This document shows positions 20,616-31,140 of a stretch of DNA of 64,000 nucleotides, piece after piece. The translations under genes and the position numbers were made by a program. The stretch is from Zygaena filipendulae (lineage: Eukaryota; Arthropoda; Insecta; Lepidoptera; Zygaenidae), in assembly GCA_907165275.2 (NCBI GenBank), contig CAJRBF020000005.1, forward strand, positions 62,001 to 126,000, written 5' to 3'. The first letter of the stretch is position 1, and each line of letters starts with the position of its first letter. The notes under the pieces were generated by a model. That model searched no databases and was not told the DNA's origin. It saw nothing but the letters and a program-made list of their open reading frames with translations.

Positions 20616-23600
20616 GTGGATTTGAAATTATGAAGAAAATGGGCTGGTCCCCAGGAGAAAAATTGGGTAGGAACTCCCGAGGGCTTTATAAGCCTATCGT
20701 GCTGGTTGGTCAAACCCACAAAGAAGGGTTAGGCTACGGCCTGCATGATATGCAGCAGAGCTTCGTGGAGCACCTACAAAACAGACAAGATAAACTACAA
20801 CAGGGGGTCATTATCTCAGAACTCGATGTCGGAACTGTTTTAAACGAATCTCAAAGGGAAGTTGAGGTTTTGGAAAACTTTAAAAGCGAAGTCGTTGTGA
20901 CTATTTTCAATTTTGAGATAGAGGCTCTCCTGGATACGGGGAGTGATATTACTTGCATATCAGAAGAGCTCTGGCTAGAGATTTCTAAGAAAAACCAAGG
21001 CCTGGCCACTATGCCAGTTAAAGCGATTCAAATAAGAGGTGTCCTCGGACAAAAGAGCTCCAAGATACAGCAAATAGTATTATTGCCTGTTAGATTTAAT
21101 GATTTAATTATAGAAACTAATTTTTTAATCGTGCCTAAGTTAGTTAGATCTTTAATATTTGGTTTTGATTGGTTAAGGAAAAATAGGGTTATAATAGATT
21201 TATGTAATGATAAAAATGGTATATATATAATTAAGGACTCTAAGGAGCATTATGTCGAATTGTTCAGGAGGAATATTGTAGCAATATGCGATATTAACTC
21301 CTCCGACTTTGACAGCATTTTTAATAATATAAAAATTGGGTGTAAATTAAGTGATAAAAGCAAAGAGACTCTTAAAGGTATTTTAAAATCATTTGCTTCA
21401 ATGTTCTCTGAACAATTAGGTCGGGCGAATTGCTATGAGCATAAAATAGAAATGATCGATGAAGTTCCGATAGTCAATAGGTCTTATCCTATACCGTATG
21501 CCTATAGGGCGAAGCTTCAAGCGAAGTTAGAAGAGATGGAGAAGAACGGCATAATAACGAGGATGTCGACGCCTTATAGCAGTCCACTAACTTTTACGCT
21601 GAAGAAGGACGGGTCGATCAGAGTATTATTAGACGCTAGAGGCATAAATAAGAAAATGATTGGTGAAACCGAAAAACCTCCAATGCAATTGGACGTTTTA
21701 AACTCATTTCATGGAGCGAAATATATAACCACGATCGACCTGAATAACGCCTATTTCCAAATACCAATAAGTAAAGAGAGTAGAAAGTACACAGGTTTCA
21801 CTTTCAATGGAAAATCGTATGTTTATAACGTTTTACCTCAAGGACTAAAGACCTCAGTGGGAAGCTTCAGTCGTGCGATGGACAAGATATTAGGTCCAGA
21901 AGTCAGAGAGTTTTGCGTTAATTATTTAGATGATTTAGCTATTATAACGACAGGATCGCTGGAATTACATTTTGAGCATATACAGACAGTCCTCGGCAAG
22001 CTGTATAATGCAGGTATGACTTGTAATCTTCAAAAATGTGAGTTTATATGTAAAGAGATCAAAATGTTGGGTTTCATAATATCTACTGAAGGGATTAGGA
22101 CAGATCCAGATAAACTGAAAAGCATAAGAGATTTTCCGAAACCCAAGAAAATAAAACAGTTAAGAGCATTTCTAGGACTCTGTAATTTTTATAGAAGGTT
22201 CATACATGATTATAGTACTTTAATTCTTCCGTTATGTAAATTATTGAAGAAACATCAAACATGGAAATGGGGATCGGAAGAACAGAATGCATTTGATCGA
22301 CTTAAAGAAAGGTTTATAAGAACCATAATGTTACATCATCCAGATTTTAATAAACCATATTACCTTCAAACCGATTGTTCGGGCATTGGATTAGCTGGTG
22401 TGCTCTATCAATTGGACGATAATAACGAGATGAAGATTTTGGGATATCATAGTAAAACATTGAAAGGACCAGAGTTGAATTGGACAGTCACGGAGCAAGA
22501 ATTTTATGCAATTATAAGTTGTATCAAGAAGTTCGAAACATACTTGAGAGGTGCAAAACTAACGATTAAAACTGATCACAAAGCCTTGACGTTCGTCAAG
22601 AATTGGAAGCTTTATAACAGCAGAGTCACGCGGTGGATACTGTATTTGGAGCAGTTTGATTACAGAGTAGAGCATATAACTGGAAAACAGAATTTAGTCG
22701 CTGATATATTATCAAGATATCCACCTGAGAGCAAGCACATACAGGAAGATAAGGGATTGTGCTATGAGATTTTATATACGGAGACCACAGAGAATATCGA
22801 GCTCAAGGAGAAGTTGAGTCGATTATCCGAGCTGCAGTCGTCGGACGCTGAGATTAGTGCTATTATGGAGTGCTTGGGAAGCGTCAGTGTGGCGCAGAGC
22901 AGATCGGATAGGATCATTTTGAGATGCAAATTACGAGACAACATACTGTATTATAATTCGATTGAAACGAACAAAGAAGTCGTGTACCTACCGAAGATTT
23001 TAGTCAACGACATAATTGATCAAGTGCACCTTGAAATGGGGCATCAAGGTGCTTACAAAGTTGTAAAATACATTAAGGACAGATTCTATTGGAATGCGCT
23101 TACCAAAGATGTGAGGAAGAGAATAAAAACTTGTCATATATGCCAGATGTCCAAGAGTGAAAACATTAAATACATTGGACCTTGTCAATCAATAATCTCG
23201 AAGGACATTGGAGATATAGTCATGGCTGATATCTATGGACCACTACCAGCAGGGACTCTTGGGTTGAAGTTCATAATAGTCTTCCAAGATTCCTTCAGTA
23301 AATTTGTAAAGTTATATCCGATGAAAGATGCCACGGGCAAAAGCGTGTTATCTAAATTAAAACATTTTTCGCAAATAATTAAGCCGAAGGCTATTATGAC
23401 CGACAACGGTAAACAATTCATTAGTAATGTGTGGAGAGAAGGAGTTAAAGAGTTGGCCATAAAAGCCATATATACTACAGTAAGAAACCCGAGACCGAAT
23501 ACTGTAGAACGAGTTAATAGAGAGTTGGGTAGACTGTTTAGAACCTATTGTGGAGCGAATCATAAGTCTTGGCCTAATATACTACCGACTTTAGAAGAGT

Positions 23601-24016
23601 TGTATAACAACAGTCTACACGACAGCATAGGCTTCACACCATGTGAGGTCATGTATGGAAAATCAAATAAATTGTCATTTGACGATAAGCTCAAATTTGA
23701 ACGACAACCTTTAAGTTTGCAAAATATTAGAGATCAGGTTCGAGAGAACTTGAAAAACGCTAGTAGTATGAGGCGTTCAAAGTATGACAAAGGTCATAAG
23801 CTGATTGTCTTTCAAATTGGAGATTTGGTCAAAATACGAAGAGACAATAGGTCCGTTAAAGGGCGTAAGGAAACTAAGAAGTTTGAGTTCCTATATGAGG
23901 GACCATATAGAGTGGCCGCAGTACCGTTTAACAATGTGTATACATTACAAGATGCAAACAGCGGGGAGCTGAAAGGAAACTACAACGCTATACATTTGTA
24001 TAAGTATTATAAATAA
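20606..24016 (+). CDS. pol: Pol of gypsy B: G-patch, protease, RT, RNase H, integrase
   Basis: 1136 codons are counted from the first ATG, but the product is probably made by -1 frameshifting from gag, since the frame is open back through 20558. A G-patch-like segment comes first (about residues 4-45: GFEIMKKMGWSPGEKLG...GLGYG), then aspartic protease (LLDTGSD, about 108-114), RT (TTIDL; VNYLDDLAI near 440), RNase H (YYLQTDCSG; FETYLRGAKLTIKTDHKAL), and integrase with an HHCC finger (from about 808: HLEMGHQGAY...CHICQMSK) and D-D-E in VMADIYGP, MTDNGKQF and NTVERVNRE. All catalytic residues are present. No env follows. An RNA-binding G-patch next to the protease is known from some retroviruses and retroelements; its job here is inferred. 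Confidence 0.96.
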   Translation: MRNRGFEIMKKMGWSPGEKLGRNSRGLYKPIVLVGQTHKEGLGYGLHDMQQSFVEHLQNRQDKLQQGVIISELDVGTVLNESQREVEVLENFKSEVVVTIFNFEIEALLDTGSDITCISEELWLEISKKNQGLATMPVKAIQIRGVLGQKSSKIQQIVLLPVRFNDLIIETNFLIVPKLVRSLIFGFDWLRKNRVIIDLCNDKNGIYIIKDSKEHYVELFRRNIVAICDINSSDFDSIFNNIKIGCKLSDKSKETLKGILKSFASMFSEQLGRANCYEHKIEMIDEVPIVNRSYPIPYAYRAKLQAKLEEMEKNGIITRMSTPYSSPLTFTLKKDGSIRVLLDARGINKKMIGETEKPPMQLDVLNSFHGAKYITTIDLNNAYFQIPISKESRKYTGFTFNGKSYVYNVLPQGLKTSVGSFSRAMDKILGPEVREFCVNYLDDLAIITTGSLELHFEHIQTVLGKLYNAGMTCNLQKCEFICKEIKMLGFIISTEGIRTDPDKLKSIRDFPKPKKIKQLRAFLGLCNFYRRFIHDYSTLILPLCKLLKKHQTWKWGSEEQNAFDRLKERFIRTIMLHHPDFNKPYYLQTDCSGIGLAGVLYQLDDNNEMKILGYHSKTLKGPELNWTVTEQEFYAIISCIKKFETYLRGAKLTIKTDHKALTFVKNWKLYNSRVTRWILYLEQFDYRVEHITGKQNLVADILSRYPPESKHIQEDKGLCYEILYTETTENIELKEKLSRLSELQSSDAEISAIMECLGSVSVAQSRSDRIILRCKLRDNILYYNSIETNKEVVYLPKILVNDIIDQVHLEMGHQGAYKVVKYIKDRFYWNALTKDVRKRIKTCHICQMSKSENIKYIGPCQSIISKDIGDIVMADIYGPLPAGTLGLKFIIVFQDSFSKFVKLYPMKDATGKSVLSKLKHFSQIIKPKAIMTDNGKQFISNVWREGVKELAIKAIYTTVRNPRPNTVERVNRELGRLFRTYCGANHKSWPNILPTLEELYNNSLHDSIGFTPCEVMYGKSNKLSFDDKLKFERQPLSLQNIRDQVRENLKNASSMRRSKYDKGHKLIVFQIGDLVKIRRDNRSVKGRKETKKFEFLYEGPYRVAAVPFNNVYTLQDANSGELKGNYNAIHLYKYYK

Positions 24017-24487
24017 GGAAGGGGACCACCCCGAAGGTCCCATAAGATTGTAATAACTTTAATGTTTGTAACACTAACATTGTAATGTTAGAGTTGTAAT
24101 GTCATTATGTATGTAAATAATGTTGATCGATGTACATAAAGATTGTAAATTGATTTGATTAAATAAATAAATTGGGTCAGGGAGAAGTGGCTCAATCACA
24201 TGCAATTGGTGAATCAATGTTTTGGTTCAACAAACTTAATTCGACAAATAAACTTTATTTGCTTATAAGTATTATAAGCATAATCCTTAAAGGATTCAGC
24301 AAACTAAACTTATATCTACGAGATCGCCGACCGACAACACCTGAGATATTGGTACGCCATTGGATGTGGTTGGAGGGGTGTTGGGGCGGCTACTTCCCAA
24401 AAAATAATAACTTTATGGTATAATTATAAGGCGAAAATAACTTAGAAAGTTTTATTCCACATGTTGCATAAAACTTTGGGGGGGGAT
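24017..24487 (+). other. 3' leader and polypurine tract of gypsy B
   Basis: This is non-coding DNA between the pol stop and the 3' LTR. The polypurine tract is the run 'ttgggggggga' ending at 24486, directly before TGTGACG at 24488; it would prime plus-strand DNA synthesis. The equivalent region of element A is split by the Transib-like insertion. Confidence 0.85.
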
Positions 24488-26645
24488 TGTGACGCCCTGT
24501 GAGGCTCACAAAATTTTTTATTTTATTTAAATATTAATTTCATATATATAATGGGTGTATTATAGCATAATACACTTATTATATTATATTAAAAATGATT
24601 TAATAAACATTGCGGGTCCATATACTCACAATGTTCATTTTGTATGTTTGTACGTGAATAACTCGGAAACTAGTGTAAACAGACTTGGTTCATACGACCT
24701 GGGATGTTTATACTAGGAAATACTAACTTTGTGTTTAATTTCAGAACACCCCCCAACCCCCCGCATACCCCTCTCAAATAGGGCGTAAACGCACCGCCAG
24801 TATCCACGCGGCCATACACCGTCGTGGAGACGGCGAGCGAGCGCGCGGACGCAGAGCGTGTGCGGGCGGACGAGTGTGCGGGCGAGCGAGCGCGCAGATG
24901 TAGAGTGGTGTATAGACGAGCGAGCGCACATACAAAGGGATGTGAAGGCAATCGAGTGCGCGTAGGCGACTCGTATGTGCGCCGCGGTTGAATTGAAATA
25001 TTATAAGAGAAGTCGTCACCACGAGTGTCGAGATGGAGTGTGTGGAAGTTGAACGAGCCGACGCGCCTAGCGACGTGATCGCTCTGCGCGAAAGCCTTGT
25101 CGATGTGCAATTGCAACGGCGTCTGTGCGAAGTCGTCTCGGCGACGCGCGGCTGTAGTGACTGTGCGGAGACACCTCGTCGACGCGCGGCTGTAATGGCG
25201 TCTGTGCGAAGACACTTTGCCAACGCGCGGCTGTAATGGCGTCTGTGCGAAGACACTTTGCCAACGCGCGGCTGTAAAAGGCGTCTGTGCGAAGGTACCT
25301 TTGTAGTGACTTGTTCATTACGCTTCACTGTTCATTGCGAACAACCTTGTCGAGCAGGCGGGCGTGTAATGCGTGTGTCTGTGAGGCGGCTTGGTGGTGA
25401 GATGTTGGTGGCACCCGAACGGCTTAACTAGTAAGGTAGCAACCGCTCTCGCTTCCAGGTGGGATCGGATTGTTGATGATTCACGTTATTGGCATTTCGG
25501 TTCTGTCCCTAGTTCTTGTGACTAGATGAAATTGAGAGTCCAAGTGGGGTTGCATGGGGATGAGGCATGATCCAAATCATCCAACACAACCTTCAAGCAG
25601 TAACACAATTGGGCTTTATGCCTTAGCTACGTGTAGCTACTATAACACAAATCAACCGACTGAAGTTATGAGGTCCGGCGAGGCTGGTCTCATTTACGTA
25701 TATTTGAATTAACTTAGGGATGGTGTCGAGGTCGCGGTACTATCCGCTTTCTGGCCTCGGTCTTCGGGCTGACACGTACCCTGGGGTCTCGGTACCGCCG
25801 AATTATGGCCCCCAACGATATTGTCTGCGGACTTGGGACGTATAGTCTCTTTTGCTGGCTCCCTCTGATGGATGTCGGTCACACTATGCTACATGCATAT
25901 TATTTGGAGAATCCTCTACCTTGTGCAACACAGGGGGGGGGTGGTGACTGCTTTTAAAGCAGGTGGTTGGCCATCACCGTGGGGTAGCGCTGGACGGGGC
26001 TACGCCGCCTCTCATAGATATTAATCTTTGGTATCTAGGAGAGCCACAATTGCACAAAGACATAGCACTTGAACGTCGTACGGGAGGTGTTCTCATGAGC
26101 ATCATATTTCCGTCTCAGAATCCATATCGCTACTAACGTCGATAGACGGTAGTTAGCAATTATGCGAACCACCTTTGACCACGGTATCTATCTTTGGAGT
26201 CTCTCCAACACCGGGCGAACTACGTCCAAGCAAATAGTTGTTTAGCGAGCTGGAAGAAGTGAGGTCTAGCGGATGAAGCAGTGTCTGTTCGTGTATTGAA
26301 AGAGGCGACCCAACTCAATGGACGTTGGGCGACCTAAAAGATATTCCTACGGGGATACGATATTAATGATAACATAAATCTAAACTGGGCCAGGGTTCAC
26401 CCAGTAAAACTATGTCAATAAATCATAGAAATATCTAATTGTTTTATTTAACTTAGCCTATCCAACCTAACTCGATGTAACGCAGTCACGAAATCTGAAG
26501 TGTCGTATCTCAACCTAAAAGAACTGAAGTTATTATAAACACAACATAGAACAGGGTCTTAACTACTAGACGAAATTGGCCGAAAATGAGATGTTCAACA
26601 TCTTCGATGTTGTTCGTGTATTGAAGGAGGAGGGTGAAAGTTACA
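24488..26645 (+). repeat. 3' LTR of gypsy B (2158 bp)
   Basis: It is near-identical to 16904-19040. Differences seen by eye are about seven transitions and 21 extra bases near 25925 ('gcaacacaggggggggg...'). It ends GTTACA at 26645, followed by the TSD ACTT. It carries the same 41-bp tandem array at 25119-25308. Confidence 0.96.
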
Positions 26646-26686
26646 ACTTCAACACAACACACTGGGTTTACACACTCGTCGCCAAT

Positions 26687-26856
26687 TGTTGTATCTTGGA
26701 AATAACACTCTAATTAATTAATAGGCATTTATTCACAAGAAGTACAGAATACAGAACGTGTCATGTAACGTAGTTCTCTTTTTAGACACCAGAGAGCGGG
26801 ATAGGTCCTGCACTATCGAAGCGTTCAGTGGGCTGCGTTCATTTCAATATATCACA
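26687..26856 (-). mobile_element. 5' LTR remnant and PBS of older LTR element D
   Basis: Read on the minus strand, a segment beginning about TGTGATATATTGAAATGAA (26856) contains a polyadenylation-like GTGAATAAATGCC and ends AAGATACAACA (26687). It is followed by ATTGGCGACGAG, a PBS-like start. The adjacent leader is interrupted by element B and leads to the gag start at 16716. The boundaries are inferred; no second LTR is in view to confirm them. Confidence 0.5.
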
Positions 26857-27199
26857 CGTATCTATTATATTTAAAAAAATATTTGACAAAATATGATTTT
26901 TTTTTAAGCGATTTCAAAAATATTCTCTTTTTACTGAGAAACCGCTACACTTACGGTAAATTTGTTTAATATAAAAATTAAGTAAAATTTTATTACCTAT
27001 TTAAAAATGCCAGTTTCATTAAAATAGGACTTAAAACAACTGAAATATGTCTCATTTTGTGGCGCAAGGAGCAAGATTTTGTATCGTAATCTTATAGAAC
27101 TGCTGTTAGTTTGTCGCGCTAAAACTCGCAAATGGCTCGACCGACGTGAATATTTCTTTTTTATTGGGTTTTTAACTACCAGGAGAAGGTTTGTATTCG

Positions 27200-28014
27200 C
27201 AGTTAAAGACGCGGCGGACGCTATGAGACTGCAAATTGACTTGAATAAAATATCCAATTGGTGCGCACTCAACAGAATGTTCCTTAATGTAAATAAATGT
27301 TTTGTAATTTCATTCACCAAAAATATTAATAAAATTCATTTTGACTATACTCTAAACGGTGTTCTACTAGCTCGTAACTCTATAGCTAAAGACTTAGGTA
27401 TAATATTTGATGAAAAACTTACATTTAGATACCATTATGATCATGTAATTAATAGAAGCCTCAGTCTGCTGGGCTTCATATCCAGATCCACCAAAGGTTT
27501 TAAAAAACCCGCTAGCATCATTTATCTCTACTGCACCCTCGTCAGAAGTACTCTTGAATACAACTCGGTTGTATGGTCTCCTTACTACACGGTGCACATT
27601 GACCGAATTGAAAGAGTTCAAAAACGCTGTCTAAAGTTAATTACTTTCAGGTATAAAAATTCCACAAGATCGCTTCAGACGTACGGGGACAGGTTGAACA
27701 GATTCGGTATGATCTCTTTAGAAACCCGTCGCAAGTGTAGAGACCAGATCCTGCTACATAAAATAATACACCACCAGATCGATAGCCCTTACATCCTATC
27801 ACTTTTGAATTTCAACACCAATTATCGCTCTCGACGTCCCAATACCTTCTCACTTCGGATATTCACTAACAACACATCTTTTTACAATCCAGTTGTACGG
27901 ATGTGTCGCCAATACAATGAGCTCGTCGCTAAAGGTGCAGATGTGGACGTTTTTAATTGTAATTTTAGGGTATACTTAAAAAATATCAACGACTACCTCC
28001 GTCGCACTTGCTAA
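27200..28014 (+). pseudogene. 5'-truncated LINE: C-terminal part of a reverse transcriptase
   Basis: The frame begins immediately downstream of where YADD would be (AVKDAADAMRLQIDLNKISNWC) and shows the post-palm motifs LNVNKC, AKDLGIIFDEKLTF and SLLGFISRSTKGF, then the thumb and C-terminal region (TLEYNSVVWSPY, IERVQKRCLKLI), with a stop at 28014. The 3' UTR runs to an AT-rich (AAAT)n tail at about 28200. Codons upstream of 27200 in the same frame belong to the host repeat. It is a typical dead-on-arrival truncated non-LTR insertion, of Jockey/R1/CR1-group affinity; the clade is not resolved. Confidence 0.85.
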
Positions 28015-28359
28015 TTGTGGTTCTATTTTTTCTGAGATCCATAAATATCAAAATAAATTTAAATATTACTTTGTACATTGCTCGATATTTTTAGTCTTTC
28101 TAGGTATGCATATCTCTGGTTTGTGGTCGGAACATATATTAATACACTATAATAAGTAAAAATTGTAATGACTACAATCTGTTTTGTGTACTTAAATAAA
28201 TAAATAAAGAAAATTGGGAGTTCCTGCGGGAATTCCGAAATTCACGGGGGTGAAACCATGGGGCACAGCTAATGTAATGTAATGTAAAAATATGTCACAT
28301 AAATCTTACTATATCATGCTGTTAACCAAACGTGCTTTCTTCATAATGCTGCCCTAAAT

Positions 28360-28555
28360 CCTCACTATAAATGCGAAAGTGAGTTTGTGTGTTTGTTTGT
28401 TTGTTACGCTTTCACGCCATAACGGCTCAACCAATAACCACGAAATTTTGCATACACGTTTTAAGGGGTACATTTTATTGCGGAATTCCCCTGGGAACTC
28501 CGAAATTACCGCGAGTGAAACCGCTAACCGGGAGCAGATAGTAAATTATTAAATA
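28360..28555. repeat. Dispersed RTE-tail/SINE-like repeat
   Basis: It begins 'ctataaatgcgaaagtgagtttgtgtgtttgtttgttacgc' and ends with 'gaaaccgctaaccgggagcagatagta', the same type as at 1195-1405. It is non-coding. Confidence 0.5.
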
Positions 28556-29984
28556 CCTACGTATAAGTTGCGTGTGTGCTATGTCAAGACTGAACAGTCA
28601 AAACAATAAGTTAGGTACTGTTATAAAAATATAAGCCAAAACTTATTATTTAATCATCAAAAAATGGACGAAACCTGGATCTGAAAACAATTTCTAAAAA
28701 TTAGTTAAGGGATTCGCCCACTGCTCTATTCAATACGAAATTCCGAACGGATGGCTTCGACAATGCACAAACTCAGTTTTAGCTTATTTTAGAAACACTG
28801 AGTTCTTTGGATTCTGGATCCTCTAAGCCCAAAACTGCAAAATTAATTGACGGTCAGGCGCTAATTCAAAATATACTCGTAGGTAAACCAAAAACTACCA
28901 AAAATTTTGATGGATTTGTGAAAATTTTTTTGAAGAACAATCGCAATCAAAACGAGATAAATGTGAAAACCGCATGTGCTTTTTGAACATACATAAAATC
29001 CGGGATAAGAGACAAGAGGAGTCCGTCTATTACTCCTGTGGAATATAAGATAACGGGCGCTACTACTCCTTTTCCAACGAAATGGGACTAGTGTCGGCAA
29101 CCTGAAGCGAGCTTATTATTATACGTGTATCAACCAGAGTACCAGGGGCGTAAAATTATCAGTTAACCATTACTTATTGCAGGATTATGACTATTTAGAC
29201 ATATTCTAGTTCTAGTTCTAGTTAGTTTTTGTCATAAATGTGTACGATCATACGAGGCACAAATTATCGTATGTTAACGATAGTAATTATCGTACGGTTA
29301 CGAATATCTTTATATTTTTCGGTCAATAAATTAAATCTTAATGAATTTCTTTCATAACATATTTCCGATCAAGCGGCAAAAGTTAGTAAAGTTAGTGAAG
29401 AAACAGAAACAATCTTCTAATGGTCACAAAACAACGCTTAGGGGATCCCGTAAACGTATGGGATGTCGGTGAAAACAGTAATTAGTGCTGGTTGTCGTAC
29501 AGCAAAATGCGGCTGTATGTCAGGAAGGAACAGGAATGTTTGCAAGTCCTTTTGGAGATGAGATTTGTTTCAATCAATACAATTTTTGTGTTCGAGATAG
29601 TTAAATAATGAATTTTAGCTTATTTTAACCCTATTTTCATAATTGCCTGATACTAACAAATATTATATAAAATGCCTGCCATGTCCTAAATGATTGACTG
29701 ACGGATCAACGCAAAGCCTGAACCGCTGATAGTAGAGACCTGAAACTTTGAAGGTGTGTTCTTTTTACGACATAGGCATTCGATAACAAAGGATTTTTAA
29801 AAATTTGAACCCTAGGGGGACTAAAAGGGGTTGCAAAATTTGTATGAAACAATTCCGCGGGAATTTCGGAGTTCTCGCGGGTGCAGTGTGACCACGTGGG
29901 ACAGCTATTATTTTATAACTGTACTTATTGTTTTGATTGTTCACTATTAACACAGCACAATTGCAACTACAATTTATAATTTAT
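28556..29984. other. Non-coding centre of the long inverted repeat
   Basis: I see no gene. Scattered short frames (at most 79 codons) show no recognisable motif. A further 'ttccgcgggaatttcggagttctcgcggg' repeat relic lies at 29845-29920, and a minor 'tctagt' run at 29209-29226. Confidence 0.6.
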
Positions 29985-30282
29985 TTAAGGCAGTACTATG
30001 AAGAAAGCACTTCTGGTTAACAGCATGAATTAGTAATATTTATGTGACGTAACTAGCTGTGCCCCACGGTTTCAGATTCGGAATTCCCGCAGGAACTCCC
30101 AATTTTCTTTAATACAAACCTTTTCCTGGTAGTTAAAAACCCAATAAAAAAGAAATATTCACGTCGGTCGAGCCATTTACGAGTTTTAGCACGACAAACG
30201 CACAGCAGTTCTATAAGATTACGATACAAAACCTTGCTCCTTGCGCCACAAAATGAGACATATCTCAGTTGTTTCTATATAT

Positions 30283-30624
30283 CAGTATTTATATATTTTG
30301 TTATTATTGAAATTTATTATGCAGATATTAATGCCGCACTATCTACCTTTCTTTTTACATCTCTCTCTACCAGAGGAGGCTTTCAAATGACACCATACAC
30401 AATCAGATAGACCTAATAGGTGCGATGTAATTAACAAAAACAAAAACCGTTGGCGGCCATGTTTATGACGTCACTGCTATCCCCTCCACCACTAAAAAAC
30501 ATTACAACAAGCAGTTTCGTAATCTACACAACGCCCTGAACACATCCATACCTGTTGTAGGTATACATAAGAGATACCGACGAGATTTTACAAAATCTGG
30601 TCTCCGCCGCTCTACTATGACTCT
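30283..30624. other. Unassigned AT-rich DNA
   Basis: There is no convincing gene. It contains 'ggcggccatgtttatgacgtcac' (30452-30474), an unassigned word, and no clear inverted ends. Confidence 0.4.
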
Positions 30625-30834
30625 TATAGTTATTATAATATTAATCCAAAAAAGCTTTATTAAATACATATTAAAATACAAAAAAAGAAAAAAGAAAAAA
30701 AATGTCCCCCCACAGTGAAATACACTATACATACATATTGATATTCATATCAAATTTAGAAACAAATATAATATCATGCATATAATGTTACATAACGCGC
30801 CTTCCAAGGAGGTAAGTGCGACCAATGAACGGGT

Positions 30835-31140
30835 TTACAAGTGAGCTTTAGGCTCCGCCAATAACCATCCCTTTATCTGTTTTTTAAAGACGTTTTGCGA
30901 TTTAATCCCTCTAATTGGTGGAGGTATGTTGTTCCAGCATTTGCTGGCGGCGTATTTAAAACAGCCCCTGAACATCATACTGCGATGCTTAGGCACAATC
31001 AGACCATTCTCCCAATCCCTCGTTCGTACACCATGCAGCAAATGCCGGCGCCAGCCCAGTCTCTCGTACAGTGATAGTGGGGTTTCTGTGGTGACTATTT
31101 TATGCACCAAACTGTGGAAATGTACCTGTCGTCTTGCCCT
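30835..31140 (-). pseudogene. LINE C: C-terminal piece of ORF2
   Basis: This frame continues the LINE C protein beyond the solo LTR, with LYERLGWRRHLLHGVRT, FKYAASKCWNNIPPPIR and the stop at 30835. This Tyr/Trp-rich C-terminal block (W-N-x-P-P-x-I-R) is typical of the end of CR1/L2/Jockey-group RTs. It is separated from the rest by 2738 bp of LTR. Confidence 0.85.

Larger units (their letters stand above)
16904..26645 (+). mobile_element. Complete Ty3/gypsy retrotransposon B with 2.1-kb LTRs
   Basis: The order is 5' LTR (16904-19040), tRNA-His PBS (19044-19061), gag (19596-20570), -1 frameshift site, pol (20606-24016), PPT (to 24487) and 3' LTR (24488-26645). A 4-bp TSD ACTT flanks it (16900-16903 and 26646-26649). 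The two LTRs differ by about seven substitutions by eye plus one 21-bp indel, which implies a recent insertion. No env frame follows pol. All core enzymes are intact, so this copy may be autonomous. Relatives here are element A, the solo LTR at 31141 and the LTR fragment at 36497. Confidence 0.97.
27034..30282. repeat. Long inverted repeat (DNA transposon or foldback), arms about 330 bp
   Basis: The left arm, 27034-27199 plus 28203-28365, is the inverted counterpart of 29985-30282. Examples are 'aaatatgtctcattttgtggcgcaagg' against 'ccttgcgccacaaaatgagacatat', and 'catgctgttaacca' against 'tggttaacagcatg'. A 5'-truncated LINE (27200-28202) splits the left arm. The 1.6-kb centre shows no transposase. 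No clear TSD is seen. It may be a long-TIR DNA transposon or two inverted copies of one repeat. Confidence 0.65.
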
